A DNA stretch of 32,932 nt from Oscillatoria sp. HE19RPO (GCF_024220515.1 NZ_JAMXOT010000091.1:1-32932); one strand, 5' to 3'. Shown: positions 8,267 to 17,504, counted from the first letter of the stretch. Made by a program: numbers and translations. The notes: generated by a model not told the origin, from the letters alone.

Positions 8267-8995
8267 TTACCCTTCTGAATTCATCCCGGCTATAAATCCG
8301 CGTCGGGCGTGCGATCGCATATTATCTGCGCGCAGTTCCATCAAACAGACTAACTCATCCCCCTTGCCATAGTCTGGATTGCGGTCTAAAAAGTAGCGAA
8401 CATCGGGTTTATCTTCATATCCCTCTTTAATATCCGCCCAACTTCCGCGCAGATGTCCTCGGGAAACGGGAAAGCGAATCAGTCCGGTTTTAGGGTCATA
8501 ATCTGGACCAAATTTATTCTCAGCTAAATAGTCCATCAGCCGTTGCATTTCTGGCGGCGTCGGATAGCGATAGTTTGGATAAAACTGATGAGCAAATAGG
8601 GGTAAATATCGATAAGTTCGGTAGCCTTTAACAATCAGAAACCAATATAAAGGCACCGTCGGGGACTGAGCTTTAATTTGACCGGCTAATCGGCACCAAG
8701 CTAAAGGGAGTGTTTGTTCGCCCCAATAGTCCCGATGCACGATAGTATCCCCGGAAAAAACAGCGCGTCTGGCTTGTGTCTCAAATTCAAATTCCCAGAC
8801 TGCTACAGTAGAAAAACCCTGCAATCTTTTTTGGGAATCCCACAAGGCAATGATGTAATTTTTATGGTTTAAATCTTCATGAAAAATATCTAAACTTGTG
8901 CCTTCATAATAAATTTCATATAAATCATACATGGTTTGACGTAGTTTTTCATCAACGTGATGTTGACAGATAATTTCTGCGACTAGCTTGCTCAT
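8267..8995 (-). CDS. Conserved cyanobacterial protein, possibly GNAT-like
   Basis: A protein of about 242 residues when started at the Met at 8995 (MSKLVAEIICQHHVD); a frame from 9046 would add 17 residues. I recognise it as a family found in cyanobacteria without an assigned function. MYDLYEIYYEGTSLDIF, then LWDSQKRLQGFSTVAVW and RRAVFSGDTIVHRDYWG resemble the strand-turn-strand core of GNAT acyltransferases, and YWFLIVKGYRTYRYLPLF could be the segment after it, but no acetyl-CoA loop (Q/RxxGxG/A) is clear. No signal peptide or transmembrane helix is present. It lies alone, and its 3' end is near the IS630 fragment. The function is left open. Confidence 0.65.
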   Translation of the reverse strand: MSKLVAEIICQHHVDEKLRQTMYDLYEIYYEGTSLDIFHEDLNHKNYIIALWDSQKRLQGFSTVAVWEFEFETQARRAVFSGDTIVHRDYWGEQTLPLAWCRLAGQIKAQSPTVPLYWFLIVKGYRTYRYLPLFAHQFYPNYRYPTPPEMQRLMDYLAENKFGPDYDPKTGLIRFPVSRGHLRGSWADIKEGYEDKPDVRYFLDRNPDYGKGDELVCLMELRADNMRSHARRGFIAGMNSEG

Positions 8996-9570
8996 AAGGA
9001 ATTGATTGAATAAACGAGAGGAAAATAAATTGGAAAAACTGGTCAACCGTAGCCCAAAAAATTTAGAGTTTCCTTGGATTGGGAAAGAGGTTTAATTTCC
9101 TTCAAAATGCACCCTATCAGTTTATCAAAAACCCTGGGAAGATGCGGGAGTAGTGCAGGGTAGCCGCTAAAAACCGGGGTGCGATCGCCCCTTGGCTTAC
9201 CATTGCTAGGGGACCCACGGGAAAGGGCTTCCCTAAACCAGACTCCAGAGAGGGGAATCCCGGGGAAGGATTGGGCAAAATGGGTACTCCCCTCGCGCTC
9301 GTTTAGGGCTACAATTTGAAAACAGCACTGAGGCCATTAGGGTTTGCCAGAGTAGATATTCGGAATCCGGATCTGTTCTTCAAGACGGGAAGCGCTAGAA
9401 ACTGGATGGGAGCCGTTTGAAGGGAAGGGAAAAATCGGGCAACCCATACCCTGAGAGAACTTGATAGAATTGTTAAGAGTTCCAGAGATTAAAAAAGGGT
9501 TCAAATTGGATCAAAACGGACAAATCAGGGTGACACTGAAGAAGTTGAAAATTCAGAACTTGAAACGTCA
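8996..9570. other. Intergenic region, nothing recognised
   Basis: About 575 bases between two divergent genes, so promoters for both should lie here. It is moderately G+C-rich with one GCGATCGC at 9181-9188. I see no coding frame, hairpin or repeat in it. Confidence 0.5.
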
Positions 9571-11883
9571 ATGAAACGGGTTGCACTACTAATCGGAATT
9601 GGTCAACATGAAGCGGGAGAGGAGGAAGACCCTGGTCTACCGCCCCTGCCTACAGCGAAACAGGATGTATCTGCGATCGCCCAAGTATTGCAGCATCCAG
9701 AACAGGGCGGATTTGCCCCTGCTGATGTCCAACAACTCATCGATCCGGACTTGCAAAGTATTCGGTCCGGCATTGAGGTCCTATTGCGCGATCGCCAACC
9801 CGAGGACTTGGTATTGCTGTATTTTTCCGGTCATGCGATCGCCGACGCCACGGGATCGCTGTATTTTGCCACAAAGAACACGACCCTCAAAAACCTCACG
9901 AATACCGCGATCGCAGCAGACTTCTTGCAAGCACTCTTGTACACCAGCGTCGCCCAGCAACAAATTATCATCCTAGACTGCTATTTCAGTGGGGGGACGG
10001 GTTTAGTCGATGTTAAACAGCAATTGGGCGGCTATGGAAAAGCCATTCTCACCGCCTCCACCACCTTTCAATCCCTGAACCGTTGGGGCGATCGGATCGC
10101 TCATCCCAATCCCGCCATCAACTGTCTCGACTATTCCGCCAAACAACATCATCTGGGACTCTCCACCTACACCGCCTACTTGATCGAAGGCATCGAAACT
10201 GGGGCCGGGGATCTAAATCGCGATGGCACAATCTCTCTGGACGAATTGCATCACTACGCCAGTCAAAAGGTGCAAATCATTGCTCCCGCCTTGCAACCGG
10301 CGATCTACGCACTCCCGGAAATCGGTGCAGTCGCCCTGGCTAAAGCCCCCCAAGATAACCCTCACCTGACCTACCAACTAGCCGTTGAAAATTTTCTCGG
10401 ACGCAGTGGCGGCAATCTCTCCTTACTCAGCCTCCGGAGTCTAGAAATTCGCCGAGAAAGCCTTGGTATCTCTGCCACAGATGCCCTGATTATTCAAGAA
10501 AACGCCCTAAAACCCTATCGACAGTACCAAACCAAATTACAACTCTATAAAACCGTCGTTAGATCCGTAATGCAGCTTCAGGACCTGCCTTTGAGTCCCG
10601 AAATCGAGGAAGATTTGCTCCATTTACGTCGGGATATTCTCGGCCTCGGGGAACTGGATGTCCGGGTCATTGAAGAACCTCTGTATCCCTCGGACCTGGA
10701 GAAAAGTTTTCCAACCTTGATGCTTGCCTGGGCGAGTATAACTGTAGTTCTGGTCTTAGGAAGTTATTCTATATATAAGTACCTGACTGCCCCAGACCCC
10801 TCCCCGGCCATCTCGACCTGGCTGGAAGCCATTCCGATCCCTTCGTTTTCCTTAGCGACTCCTGACCCCAGTTCCGAAGCGGAACCGAAACCGGAACCCG
10901 AAACTCAACCGCGACGACCCCCGAAGAAAACACTCAGACCCCTACCCCCCCGTCCCCAGGCGGTCCCGTTTCAGGTCCCGACAGAGGACCCGATGGTACT
11001 GACGGGTCATGTCGGTCCGGTTCAAGGACTGGCAGTCGATCCCCAAGGGACTCTGCTGATTAGTGGGAGTTGGGACAATACCGTGAAGATTTGGGATTTA
11101 GAAACCGGGGAAGTCCGAGAAACCCTCAGATCCGATCGCCCGAGTGTGATTCGAGATGTGGCCCTTGACCCTTATACTCAACGCTTTGCCAGTGCCAGGG
11201 ATGACGGGACCATCGAGATTTGGCAACTCGATCGCCAAGGGTCGGATCTGACGGTGGAGTTAGAACAACGCATAGCCGGTCATTCCGGGCCGGTTTACGC
11301 CCTCGCCATCAGTCCCGATGGACTTACCTTGGTGAGTGGATCTCAAGATAATACGATTAAAATTTGGGCCATAGAAACAGGGGATCTCCTCCATACCCTG
11401 ACGGATCATCGAGGACCCGTGCGATCGCTCGCCATCACTCCCGATGGACAAACCCTGATTAGTGGTGCCGGAGATGCCACCATTAAAATTTGGGACCTGG
11501 AAACCGGCGAGTTGCAAAATACCCTCACGGATCATACTCGTTTGGTCCGAGGACTGGCGATCGCCCCCGATGGCAAAACTCTCGCCTCTGCCAGTTGGGA
11601 CCGCACTGTAAAAATTTGGAATCTCACAACCGGCGAGTTACAAAATACTCTCATGGGTCATACGGATTTAGTTGTTTCTGTAGCGATTAGTCCCGACGGT
11701 TCCACCCTCGTCAGTGGCAGCGATGATGACACCATTAAACTCTGGGATTTGTCTACTGGAGAGGAACTCGCCACCCTCACCAATCACCGCAGTGATGTGT
11801 TTTCCCTCGTCTTTAGTCTGGATGGCACAACCCTTGTTTCTGCTAGTTGGGACCAAACCATCCAAGTCTGGCGATCGCCTTAG
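9571..11883 (+). CDS. Membrane-anchored metacaspase with EF-hand loop and WD40 propeller
   Basis: A 770-residue C14-family (caspase-like) peptidase. Residues 1-250 are the caspase fold: KRVALLIGIG at the start, catalytic His88 in LLYFSGHA and nucleophile Cys137 in ILDCYFSGG, both intact. Residues 214-225 (DLNRDGTISLDE) fit a canonical 12-residue EF-hand loop, with acidic or polar ligands at positions 1, 3, 5, 9 and 12, suggesting calcium control as in metacaspases. After a helical region, about 380-402 is one transmembrane helix, then a Pro/Glu-rich linker (409-472). Residues 476-770 form seven WD40 units with GH and WD landmarks, enough for one closed propeller. The propeller is probably a sensing or docking domain. 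It is a single-gene unit; related fusions are common in multicellular cyanobacteria. Confidence 0.92.
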   Translation: MKRVALLIGIGQHEAGEEEDPGLPPLPTAKQDVSAIAQVLQHPEQGGFAPADVQQLIDPDLQSIRSGIEVLLRDRQPEDLVLLYFSGHAIADATGSLYFATKNTTLKNLTNTAIAADFLQALLYTSVAQQQIIILDCYFSGGTGLVDVKQQLGGYGKAILTASTTFQSLNRWGDRIAHPNPAINCLDYSAKQHHLGLSTYTAYLIEGIETGAGDLNRDGTISLDELHHYASQKVQIIAPALQPAIYALPEIGAVALAKAPQDNPHLTYQLAVENFLGRSGGNLSLLSLRSLEIRRESLGISATDALIIQENALKPYRQYQTKLQLYKTVVRSVMQLQDLPLSPEIEEDLLHLRRDILGLGELDVRVIEEPLYPSDLEKSFPTLMLAWASITVVLVLGSYSIYKYLTAPDPSPAISTWLEAIPIPSFSLATPDPSSEAEPKPEPETQPRRPPKKTLRPLPPRPQAVPFQVPTEDPMVLTGHVGPVQGLAVDPQGTLLISGSWDNTVKIWDLETGEVRETLRSDRPSVIRDVALDPYTQRFASARDDGTIEIWQLDRQGSDLTVELEQRIAGHSGPVYALAISPDGLTLVSGSQDNTIKIWAIETGDLLHTLTDHRGPVRSLAITPDGQTLISGAGDATIKIWDLETGELQNTLTDHTRLVRGLAIAPDGKTLASASWDRTVKIWNLTTGELQNTLMGHTDLVVSVAISPDGSTLVSGSDDDTIKLWDLSTGEELATLTNHRSDVFSLVFSLDGTTLVSASWDQTIQVWRSP

Positions 11884-12113
11884 TTCAGGATCAAGGAAGG
11901 GGAAGATAGGGAGAGAAAGAGAAAGGCGAGTCTCCCCTCTCCTCCGATGCTAATCCAGTCAAGGCAGGAATAAATGTTGAATTCCTGGAGGGATTTTGCC
12001 ATTCTGAAAACCCTCTAATACCGAACTTTTGTAATGGAAATCCCAGAGTGCAGTACGCCATAGATTAAAATCAACTCAACAGCAGTTAATCACAACATCA
12101 GGAGACATTGACC

Positions 12114-12833
12114 TTGGCTACACTTGGGGTTAATATTGACCACATTGCCACGATTCGACAAGCACGGGGGACCGTAGAACCGGATCCCGTTGCGGCAGCC
12201 GTCCTAGTCGAACTCGCCGGTGCCGATGGAATTACCGTGCATTTGCGCGAAGACCGCAGACATATTCAAGACCGGGACGTGCGTTTGCTGAGGGAAACAG
12301 TCCGGACCCATTTAAACTTAGAAATGGCGGCGACGGACGAAATGGTAAAAATCGCCCTGGATATTAAACCCGATTATGTGACCTTGGTTCCGGAACGACG
12401 AGAAGAACTGACCACGGAAGGCGGATTGGATGTTGCCGGACAACGCGATCGCATGGAAGGGGTGGTGGATACCTTACAATCTGCGGGAATTCCCGTCAGT
12501 TTATTTATTGATGCCGAACGCGCTCAAATTGAAGCCTCGGTTGAGGTCAAAGCGCAATTTATCGAACTGCATACCGGACAATATGCCGAAGCCAAAACCG
12601 AAGCCGAACGCGATCGCGAATTAGCTATTTTAGCCGAAGGCTGTAATCAGGCCATCTCTTCCGGGTTGCGCGTTAATGCCGGACATGGACTCACCTATTG
12701 GAATGTCTATCCGATTGCCAAACTGTTAGGAATGGAAGAACTGAATATCGGTCATACCATTATCGCTCGTGCTGTTCTAGTCGGACTAGATCGGGCGGTT
12801 CGAGAAATGAAACAAGCGATGCAAGGCCAGTGA
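12114..12833 (+). CDS. pdxJ: Pyridoxine 5'-phosphate synthase
   Basis: PdxJ condenses 3-amino-2-oxopropyl phosphate with 1-deoxyxylulose 5-phosphate to give pyridoxine 5'-phosphate, the last ring-forming step of DXP-dependent vitamin B6 synthesis in the cytoplasm. Family blocks are all present: [12 protein letters not shown] near the start, [38 protein letters not shown] and [12 protein letters not shown] place the start at the TTG at 12114, giving [10 protein letters not shown] as in other cyanobacteria, 239 residues, with GGAG at 12101-12104 nine bases upstream. The TTG at 12108 is an alternative but is only three bases from the same GGAG. No operon partner is evident. Confidence 0.95.
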   Translation: MATLGVNIDHIATIRQARGTVEPDPVAAAVLVELAGADGITVHLREDRRHIQDRDVRLLRETVRTHLNLEMAATDEMVKIALDIKPDYVTLVPERREELTTEGGLDVAGQRDRMEGVVDTLQSAGIPVSLFIDAERAQIEASVEVKAQFIELHTGQYAEAKTEAERDRELAILAEGCNQAISSGLRVNAGHGLTYWNVYPIAKLLGMEELNIGHTIIARAVLVGLDRAVREMKQAMQGQ

Positions 12834-12932
12834 TTAACCCTACAGCAAAAACAGGGTTTATCTTCAAGGGTGGCTTTTTGGAGCTAATTTTTAATTAAAA
12901 TTTCCTGATTTTGTCTGCGGACAAGGGTTGAC

Positions 12933-12960
12933 AATTTACCGGGAATATTCCCGGTAAATT
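12933..12960. repeat. Perfect 28-bp palindrome downstream of pdxJ
   Basis: Each arm is AATTTACCGGGAAT read on its own strand, with no spacer. In RNA the central bases would form the loop of a stable hairpin. It is followed by TGCTTG, not a T-run, so a terminator role is uncertain. A dimeric repressor site or cruciform is an alternative. It is unrelated in sequence to the MITE that follows 36 bases later. Confidence 0.7.
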
Positions 12961-12996
12961 TGCTTGTAAACAGCAGCGAATAAAGGGCTTAAACCG

Positions 12997-13094
12997 GACT
13001 TACCCATCTGTTGAAAATCCACCCATCAATGTAGAGGCGATTCGCGAATCGCCTCTACATTGATGGGTTAACGTTAAAGATTGCGGAAGTTCGG
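12997..13094. repeat. MITE family A, copy 2
   Basis: The left end GACTTACCCA (12997-13006) matches the family end. The right end (about 13081-13094) is degraded. The centre is a perfect 48-bp palindrome at 13021-13068 (outer arm ACCCATCAATGTAGAGGCG), extending the 30-bp core shared with the copies at 7265 and 17351. Confidence 0.85.
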
Positions 13095-13368
13095 TTAAAA
13101 TCTAGGGGATTTTCCGATAAAATCAAGGGATAAAGTGCAGTTATCTGGATTGATTTTGGCGGGATCATCTCATCTAGCCAAGGGGGGAAAACCTTCAGCG
13201 ATCGCCAGGGAGACGGATCCGGTGTTCCAGGGAACCCCGGGGATAATTTTGAGAAACTTTAGCAAGAAAATCCTCTAGGTTTAGGATTCGGGGTTGATTT
13301 TTTTTCCGCATGAGTTACTTTAATGTTGTACGATACTCGATCGAGACTTGTACAAGCCAATCACCACC

Positions 13369-13692
13369 ATGCAAACTTATCATTACGTTCTAGCAAGCCA
13401 AAAATTCTTATTAGAGGAAGAACCGTTTGAAGAGGTGCTCAAAGAACGGACGAGACATTACCACGAAACCGAAAAAGAGATTGATTTTTGGCAAGTGAAC
13501 CAACCCGCCTTTCTGGAAGCGCCAGAAATGGCCGAAGTGAAAGCCAAATGTCCTCAACCCTCCGTGGCGGTGATTTCGACCAATCCGCAATTTATCACCT
13601 GGTTAAAATTGCGTCTGGAATATGTATTGACCGGCCAATTTCAGGCCCCCTCTGAGACCATTCCCGATCCATTAGCCTCCCAAGAGAGTTAA
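13369..13692 (+). CDS. ycf54: Ycf54, Mg-protoporphyrin monomethyl ester cyclase accessory protein
   Basis: A 107-residue soluble protein matching Ycf54 (DUF2488). Landmarks are YHYVLASQKFLLEEEPFEEV, then LKERTRHYHETEKEIDFW, QPAFLEAPE and FITWLKLRLEYVLTGQF. Ycf54 binds the aerobic cyclase AcsF (CycI) and is needed for formation of the isocyclic ring of chlorophyll; loss blocks protochlorophyllide formation. The start at 13369 (MQTYHYV) matches known family starts; an upstream TTG at 13348 would add seven residues. Its presence marks the genome as an oxygenic phototroph. It is followed 54 bases later by a secreted-protein gene in the same direction. Confidence 0.93.
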   Translation: MQTYHYVLASQKFLLEEEPFEEVLKERTRHYHETEKEIDFWQVNQPAFLEAPEMAEVKAKCPQPSVAVISTNPQFITWLKLRLEYVLTGQFQAPSETIPDPLASQES

Positions 13693-13746
13693 AGAATTCG
13701 TTAAACTGCCTGATTAATACTTGGAGAGAGACCCGGGATCATAACT

Positions 13747-14418
13747 ATGCGGCTATCCCTAGGAAACTATTTGAAGCGATCGCACTCCTGGCTGAGTCCA
13801 GCATTCTTAGTCCTGAGTGGATTAACCCTGTTCACCCCAGCTACGAATGCTCAACCGACCTATCCAGCCTGTCAACCCCCCCTCCCAGACGAGTATCTGG
13901 TCCTGGTCCCCACGGCCACAGTTGTGGATCAGGACCAGATTCGGCGATTGATTCCCGGGGCGATCGAGACCACGGTTTGTAACTACGTCAATGAAACCGT
14001 CACCCGTCTGGGGGGGTTTGGAAGGGCGGATCAGGCCCAAGAATGGGCGCAGTATGTCAATTCTCAAGCCGGAATTGTCGCTTATGTAGTCGGTCCTGCG
14101 GGTGTGGCGGCTACCCCCAGTCCTCTCCCAGTCGTCCCCTCGGCAGGGGCCTACAATCCGCAGCCTTTAGGAAACGGTTATGCCGTCTTGGTGGATTTTT
14201 TCAGTAATCCCCAAGTCGCTGGGGAGTTGTGGCAAATCTTAAGAACCGATATCGGATTAGTGTCCTATGGACAACGGCCTTATCTGTTAGCCGAATTGAC
14301 CGATCAACAAAACAGGGCCAATCAGATTTTGCAAACCCTGAGCGATCGCGGTTTTTTTGCCACCGTCGTGGATAGCCGAAACGTGATTTTATTAGACGAT
14401 GCCGTTCGCTTGGACTAA
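13747..14418 (+). CDS. Secreted cyanobacterial protein with two SPOR-like halves
   Basis: A 223-residue protein with an N-terminal signal peptide (basic NYLKRSH, hydrophobic core, probable cleavage after TNA near residue 35), so it is probably periplasmic or exported. The mature part has two similar halves: one with EYLVLVPTATVVDQDQIRRL and a following Cys (C78) that could pair with C42, the second with GYAVLVDFFSNPQVAGELWQ, ending FFATVVDSRNVILL. The spacing of YxVxV, a helix and a final VxxV strand recalls SPOR or ferredoxin-like folds. This is inference from pattern only. The family occurs in other cyanobacteria without an assigned role. Confidence 0.65.
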   Translation: MRLSLGNYLKRSHSWLSPAFLVLSGLTLFTPATNAQPTYPACQPPLPDEYLVLVPTATVVDQDQIRRLIPGAIETTVCNYVNETVTRLGGFGRADQAQEWAQYVNSQAGIVAYVVGPAGVAATPSPLPVVPSAGAYNPQPLGNGYAVLVDFFSNPQVAGELWQILRTDIGLVSYGQRPYLLAELTDQQNRANQILQTLSDRGFFATVVDSRNVILLDDAVRLD

Positions 14419-14424
14419 TACAGT

Positions 14425-14463
14425 CTCCGGGCCCCTCTCCAAGACATGGGGAGGGGCCCGGAG
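14425..14463. terminator. G+C-rich hairpin between convergent genes
   Basis: Arms CTCCGGGCCCCTC (14425-14437) and GAGGGGCCCGGAG (14451-14463) pair perfectly over 13 bp around a 13-base loop, seven bases after the stop of the secreted-protein gene and 40 bases before the end of the convergent PAP2 gene. There is no T-run, so it may act as a barrier hairpin for both genes. Confidence 0.6.
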
Positions 14464-14503
14464 GTGGCTCAAACAGATTTCGTCCCTAATCAGTTCGGGG
14501 TCG

Positions 14504-14959
14504 TTAATAGGTCTGACCTGCGATATAGGCAATACAAACCCCTAAAAGTGCCCCGACAATCACCTGAAACGGAGTGTGACCGAGGAGTTCCTTTAAGCGG
14601 GCTTCATTCAAATCGTGGTCATCGCTAAAAAACTCATCCACAATTTGATTGAGAATCCGAGCTTGCTTGCCCGCCGCTTGCCGGACTCCGGCGGCATCAT
14701 ACATCACGATCACCGCAAAAATTGTAGCCAGAGCAAACTCGGTACTGTTCCAGCCTGCGGTTTGCCCGATGCCGGTTGCTAACGCGGTAACCAAGGCTGA
14801 ATGAGCACTCGGCATTCCGCCCGTTTCAACCAGAACCCGAAAATTAAACTTGCGATTTTTTGCCAATTCGATCGCTAACTTCGCTGATTGAGCGATCAAA
14901 CAGGCTAGGGTTGCAACCAGCAGCACGCGGTTGTCGATGATATTGCCGATCTCCTGCAT
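14504..14959 (-). CDS. Divergent PAP2 (DUF212) membrane phosphatase-like protein
   Basis: A 151-residue integral membrane protein of the divergent PAP2 family, related to acid phosphatases acting on lipid or isoprenoid phosphates. Landmarks are GGMPSAHSALVTALATGIG, AVIVMYDAAGVRQAAGKQA and a C-terminal GHTPFQVIVGALLGVCIAY. Several hydrophobic helices are evident. The gene begins 15 bases after the crtE stop on the same strand, so the two are co-transcribed. This arrangement is common in cyanobacteria and suggests a role near isoprenoid diphosphates, for example dephosphorylation, which has not been shown as far as I know. Confidence 0.9.
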   Translation of the reverse strand: MQEIGNIIDNRVLLVATLACLIAQSAKLAIELAKNRKFNFRVLVETGGMPSAHSALVTALATGIGQTAGWNSTEFALATIFAVIVMYDAAGVRQAAGKQARILNQIVDEFFSDDHDLNEARLKELLGHTPFQVIVGALLGVCIAYIAGQTY

Positions 14960-14974
14960 GGTGTTTTGCGCCTT

Positions 14975-15901
14975 TTAATGACTGCGGTTGGTGATAAAGT
15001 CCGCCAGGGAGACGAGGGGGAGAGCTTTATTTCCAAAACTCGCCAATTCTGCCTTAGCCTGCTCAATTAATGATTGAGCCTGCCGAGTCGATTCTTCTAA
15101 CCCCCAAATACTCGGATAAGTTGCCTTTTGCGCTTGCAAGTCTTTTCCTGCGGTTTTGCCCAACTCTTCCTGAGTCTTCGTAATATCGAGAATATCATCA
15201 ATGATCTGAAAGGCTAACCCAATATTTTGGGCATAGCGGGAGAGTCGTTGCACATCTTCATCAGAAGCGCCTCCTAAAATCGCCCCACAAACCACACAGG
15301 CTTCTAATAATGCCCCAGTTTTATGGGTGTGGATAAAATGGAGCGTTTCTACCGTAGTGTCTAGCTTGCCTTCGCATTGGATATCCACGACTTGACCCCC
15401 AACCACGCCATCGGCACCAAACGCATGAGCTAAGTGGGCGATCGCCTTTAAAACCCGAGGTGCCGGAACGTTCTGAGTTTGGTTTGCCACCACTTCAAAG
15501 GCATACACCAACAACCCATCCCCGGCCAAAATCGCGATATCATCCCCGTAAACCTTATGATTCGTCAGCTTACCCCGACGGTAATCATCATTATCCATCG
15601 CTGGAAGGTCATCATGGATTAAGGACATGGTATGCACCATTTCCAAGGCACAAGCGGTTGGCATCGCCATATCCACCGTACCCCCCACCAGTTCACAACT
15701 GGCTAAACACAAAATCGGACGCAGACGCTTGCCACCCGCCAACAGGGAATAGCGCATCGCTTCATAAATTGTTTCTGGGGGCTTGATTGGCAAAGATTGG
15801 TCCAGTGCAGCTTCGACCAAAGCCTGCCGTTCCCCTAAATACGTTGATAAATCAAATTCGGATTGTTTCCTAACGGAATTCGTATCATTGGTTAAAACCA
15901 T
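14975..15901 (-). CDS. crtE: Geranylgeranyl diphosphate synthase
   Basis: A trans-prenyltransferase making GGPP for carotenoids, the phytyl tail of chlorophyll, tocopherol and quinones. The first aspartate-rich motif lies in [15 protein letters not shown] and the second in [17 protein letters not shown] and [10 protein letters not shown] are further family marks. The start at 15901 ([10 protein letters not shown]) gives 308 residues, the usual length, and is preceded on the coding strand by a purine-rich GAGGAAGGAAGGG. The frame from 15943 adds 14 residues not typical of the family. It is co-transcribed with the divergent PAP2 gene, with folD 306 bases upstream on the same strand. Confidence 0.95.
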   Translation of the reverse strand: MVLTNDTNSVRKQSEFDLSTYLGERQALVEAALDQSLPIKPPETIYEAMRYSLLAGGKRLRPILCLASCELVGGTVDMAMPTACALEMVHTMSLIHDDLPAMDNDDYRRGKLTNHKVYGDDIAILAGDGLLVYAFEVVANQTQNVPAPRVLKAIAHLAHAFGADGVVGGQVVDIQCEGKLDTTVETLHFIHTHKTGALLEACVVCGAILGGASDEDVQRLSRYAQNIGLAFQIIDDILDITKTQEELGKTAGKDLQAQKATYPSIWGLEESTRQAQSLIEQAKAELASFGNKALPLVSLADFITNRSH

Positions 15902-16207
15902 CCCTTCCTTCCTCGTACTTGTCTGATGATCTGACGATTCCACCGCACCGAGGCGGTTGGCGTTGATTTGGCGTTGATGATGAGCTTACGCTGCTTTTGA
16001 CACCATTTACAAGTTATCTAGGCTACTTACCCTCACCCTGGCAACCGGGCTAACTTTGGCCGCTTGCTGCTGCTTGAGTCTCAAACTATTGTAAGGGTTT
16101 GAGGTATTTTTACCACTTGAATTTTTTAGAAAAAGATGGCGCGAAACCAGGAGTTCTAAGGGCCTGATTTTCGCTCCCTCAGAACTCCCTCGGTGAAAAC
16201 TCCCGGT
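15902..16207. other. Intergenic region between folD and crtE
   Basis: About 306 bases containing the crtE leader and the folD 3' end. No conserved hairpin, repeat or frame was recognised. Confidence 0.4.
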
Positions 16208-17086
16208 TTACTCTAATCCTAAGCGCCGGATATAACTCTCTACGGTATTCTGTAACAACAGGGTCACGGTCATGGGTCCAACCCCCCCTGGAACTGGGGT
16301 AATAAATCCCGCCACTTCTTTTACCGAGTCATAGTTGACATCCCCGGTTAGCCGAGATTTTCCCTCATAATCGGTGACACGGTTAATGCCAACATCAATG
16401 ACGATCGCCCCGGGTTTGACCATATCAGCGGTAATCAGTTCGGGACGTCCCACTGCCACCACCAGAATATCGGCATTGCGGGTAATTGCGCCTAAATCCG
16501 GCGATCGCGAATGCGCCATTGTCACGGTTGCATCCCCTGCCAACAACATTAAGGCGATCGGTTTACCCACTAGGATACTGCGCCCGACAATCGTTGCCTG
16601 TTTGCCTTTGGGATCAATTCCATACTCTCTCAGCAGGGCCATCACTCCGGCAGGGGTGCAACTACATAATCCCGCCTCCCCCCGCAGCAACCGGCCCAAA
16701 TTCACCGGGTGCAATCCATCCACATCTTTATCGGGATCGATATGATTGATGGCAGCAACCATATCAAGATGATTCGGTAACGGCAGTTGCACCAAAATTC
16801 CATCGACGCGATCGTCCTCGTTGAGTGCGGCGATCGCCTCCATCAATTCTTCTTGCGTCGTTTCCGTGGGGAAATGCCGTCCGTATGAGGCGATTCCAAC
16901 TTTCCCACAGGAGCGTTCCTTATTGCGAACATAAGCAGCAGAGGCGGGATTATCCCCCACCATCAAAACCGCCAACCCAGGCGGGCGGCTGGCTTTCTGC
17001 GCTAACCCTTCCACCTGCGATCGCAGTTGGCCTTGAATCTTTTCAGCGACGGCTTTCCCGTCTATAATAACGGCTGTTTTGGTCAT
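16208..17086 (-). CDS. folD: Bifunctional methylene-THF dehydrogenase / methenyl-THF cyclohydrolase
   Basis: FolD (292 residues) interconverts 5,10-methylene- and 10-formyl-tetrahydrofolate with NADP, supplying one-carbon units for purines and fMet in the cytoplasm. Landmarks: [17 protein letters not shown] with the catalytic Lys, [27 protein letters not shown], and the Rossmann segment [18 protein letters not shown]. The C-terminus has [18 protein letters not shown]. All elements are intact. It is a single-copy housekeeping gene in the neighbourhood with crtE that is typical of cyanobacteria. It is about 7 kb from folB/folK, so no operon link exists. Confidence 0.96.
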   Translation of the reverse strand: MTKTAVIIDGKAVAEKIQGQLRSQVEGLAQKASRPPGLAVLMVGDNPASAAYVRNKERSCGKVGIASYGRHFPTETTQEELMEAIAALNEDDRVDGILVQLPLPNHLDMVAAINHIDPDKDVDGLHPVNLGRLLRGEAGLCSCTPAGVMALLREYGIDPKGKQATIVGRSILVGKPIALMLLAGDATVTMAHSRSPDLGAITRNADILVVAVGRPELITADMVKPGAIVIDVGINRVTDYEGKSRLTGDVNYDSVKEVAGFITPVPGGVGPMTVTLLLQNTVESYIRRLGLE

Positions 17087-17504
17087 GATAGGCTTGGGAG
17101 TTGCTCGAACACTCCGGCTACAGCGGTGAATATTGCTCTGTTAATTGTCTCATAGTCTGTAGCGGGGTCATTGGTCATTTGTCATTTGTCATTTGTCCTT
17201 GGGGGATGTTCGTAGTAACGACTTCAGTCGTTATCCCCCGTTCGTAGTAACGACTTCAGTCGTTGCTCTCGTGTCATGGCTTTGCCATGACACGAGCATT
17301 TTACAGTTTAAGCACCTGCTCCCGCAAGACTTACCCATGAACCCAGTTTCTGTAGAGGCGATTCGCGAATCGCCTCTACATTTAGGGTTTATTATTAAAG
17401 ATTCTGTAAGTCCGGTCCCGGACTGGAGGCAGAGCCTCCAAAGAGGCATTACTGGGCAGATCCCAGTAACGAGAAAGCGTGGAAAAGATGACAATTTATC
17501 CTCC
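17087..17504. repeat. Repeat-rich intergenic region upstream of folD
   Basis: Within 418 bases: (1) GTCATTTG/GTCATTG heptads at 17167-17202; (2) two identical 24-bp copies of TTCGTAGTAACGACTTCAGT+CGTT at 17209-17232 and 17241-17264, spaced 32 bp, each with an internal AACGAC/GTCGTT hairpin; (3) a 13-bp-stem hairpin with a TTT loop at 17268-17296; (4) the third family-A MITE at 17328-17412; (5) GGAGGCAGAGCCTCC and TTACTGGGCAGATCCCAGTAA inverted repeats at about 17424-17470. The combination looks like a hotspot for non-coding repeat insertion. Confidence 0.75.
17328..17412. repeat. MITE family A, copy 3
   Basis: The left end GACTTACCCA (17328-17337) and the right end GTAAGTC (17406-17412) are inverted over the GACTTAC part. 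The centre at 17351-17380 is the same perfect 30-bp palindrome as in copy 1. The right half, TTTAGGGTTTATTATTAAAG, is shared with copy 1. Confidence 0.85.

Larger units (their letters stand above)
12834..13368. other. Intergenic region with a 28-bp palindrome and a MITE
   Basis: About 535 bases between pdxJ and ycf54. It contains a perfect 28-bp palindrome at 12933-12960 (arms AATTTACCGGGAAT) and the second family-A MITE at 12997-13094, both listed separately. A weak AACCCT/AGGGTT hairpin right after pdxJ (12836-12858) could be its terminator. Nothing coding was recognised. Confidence 0.55.
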
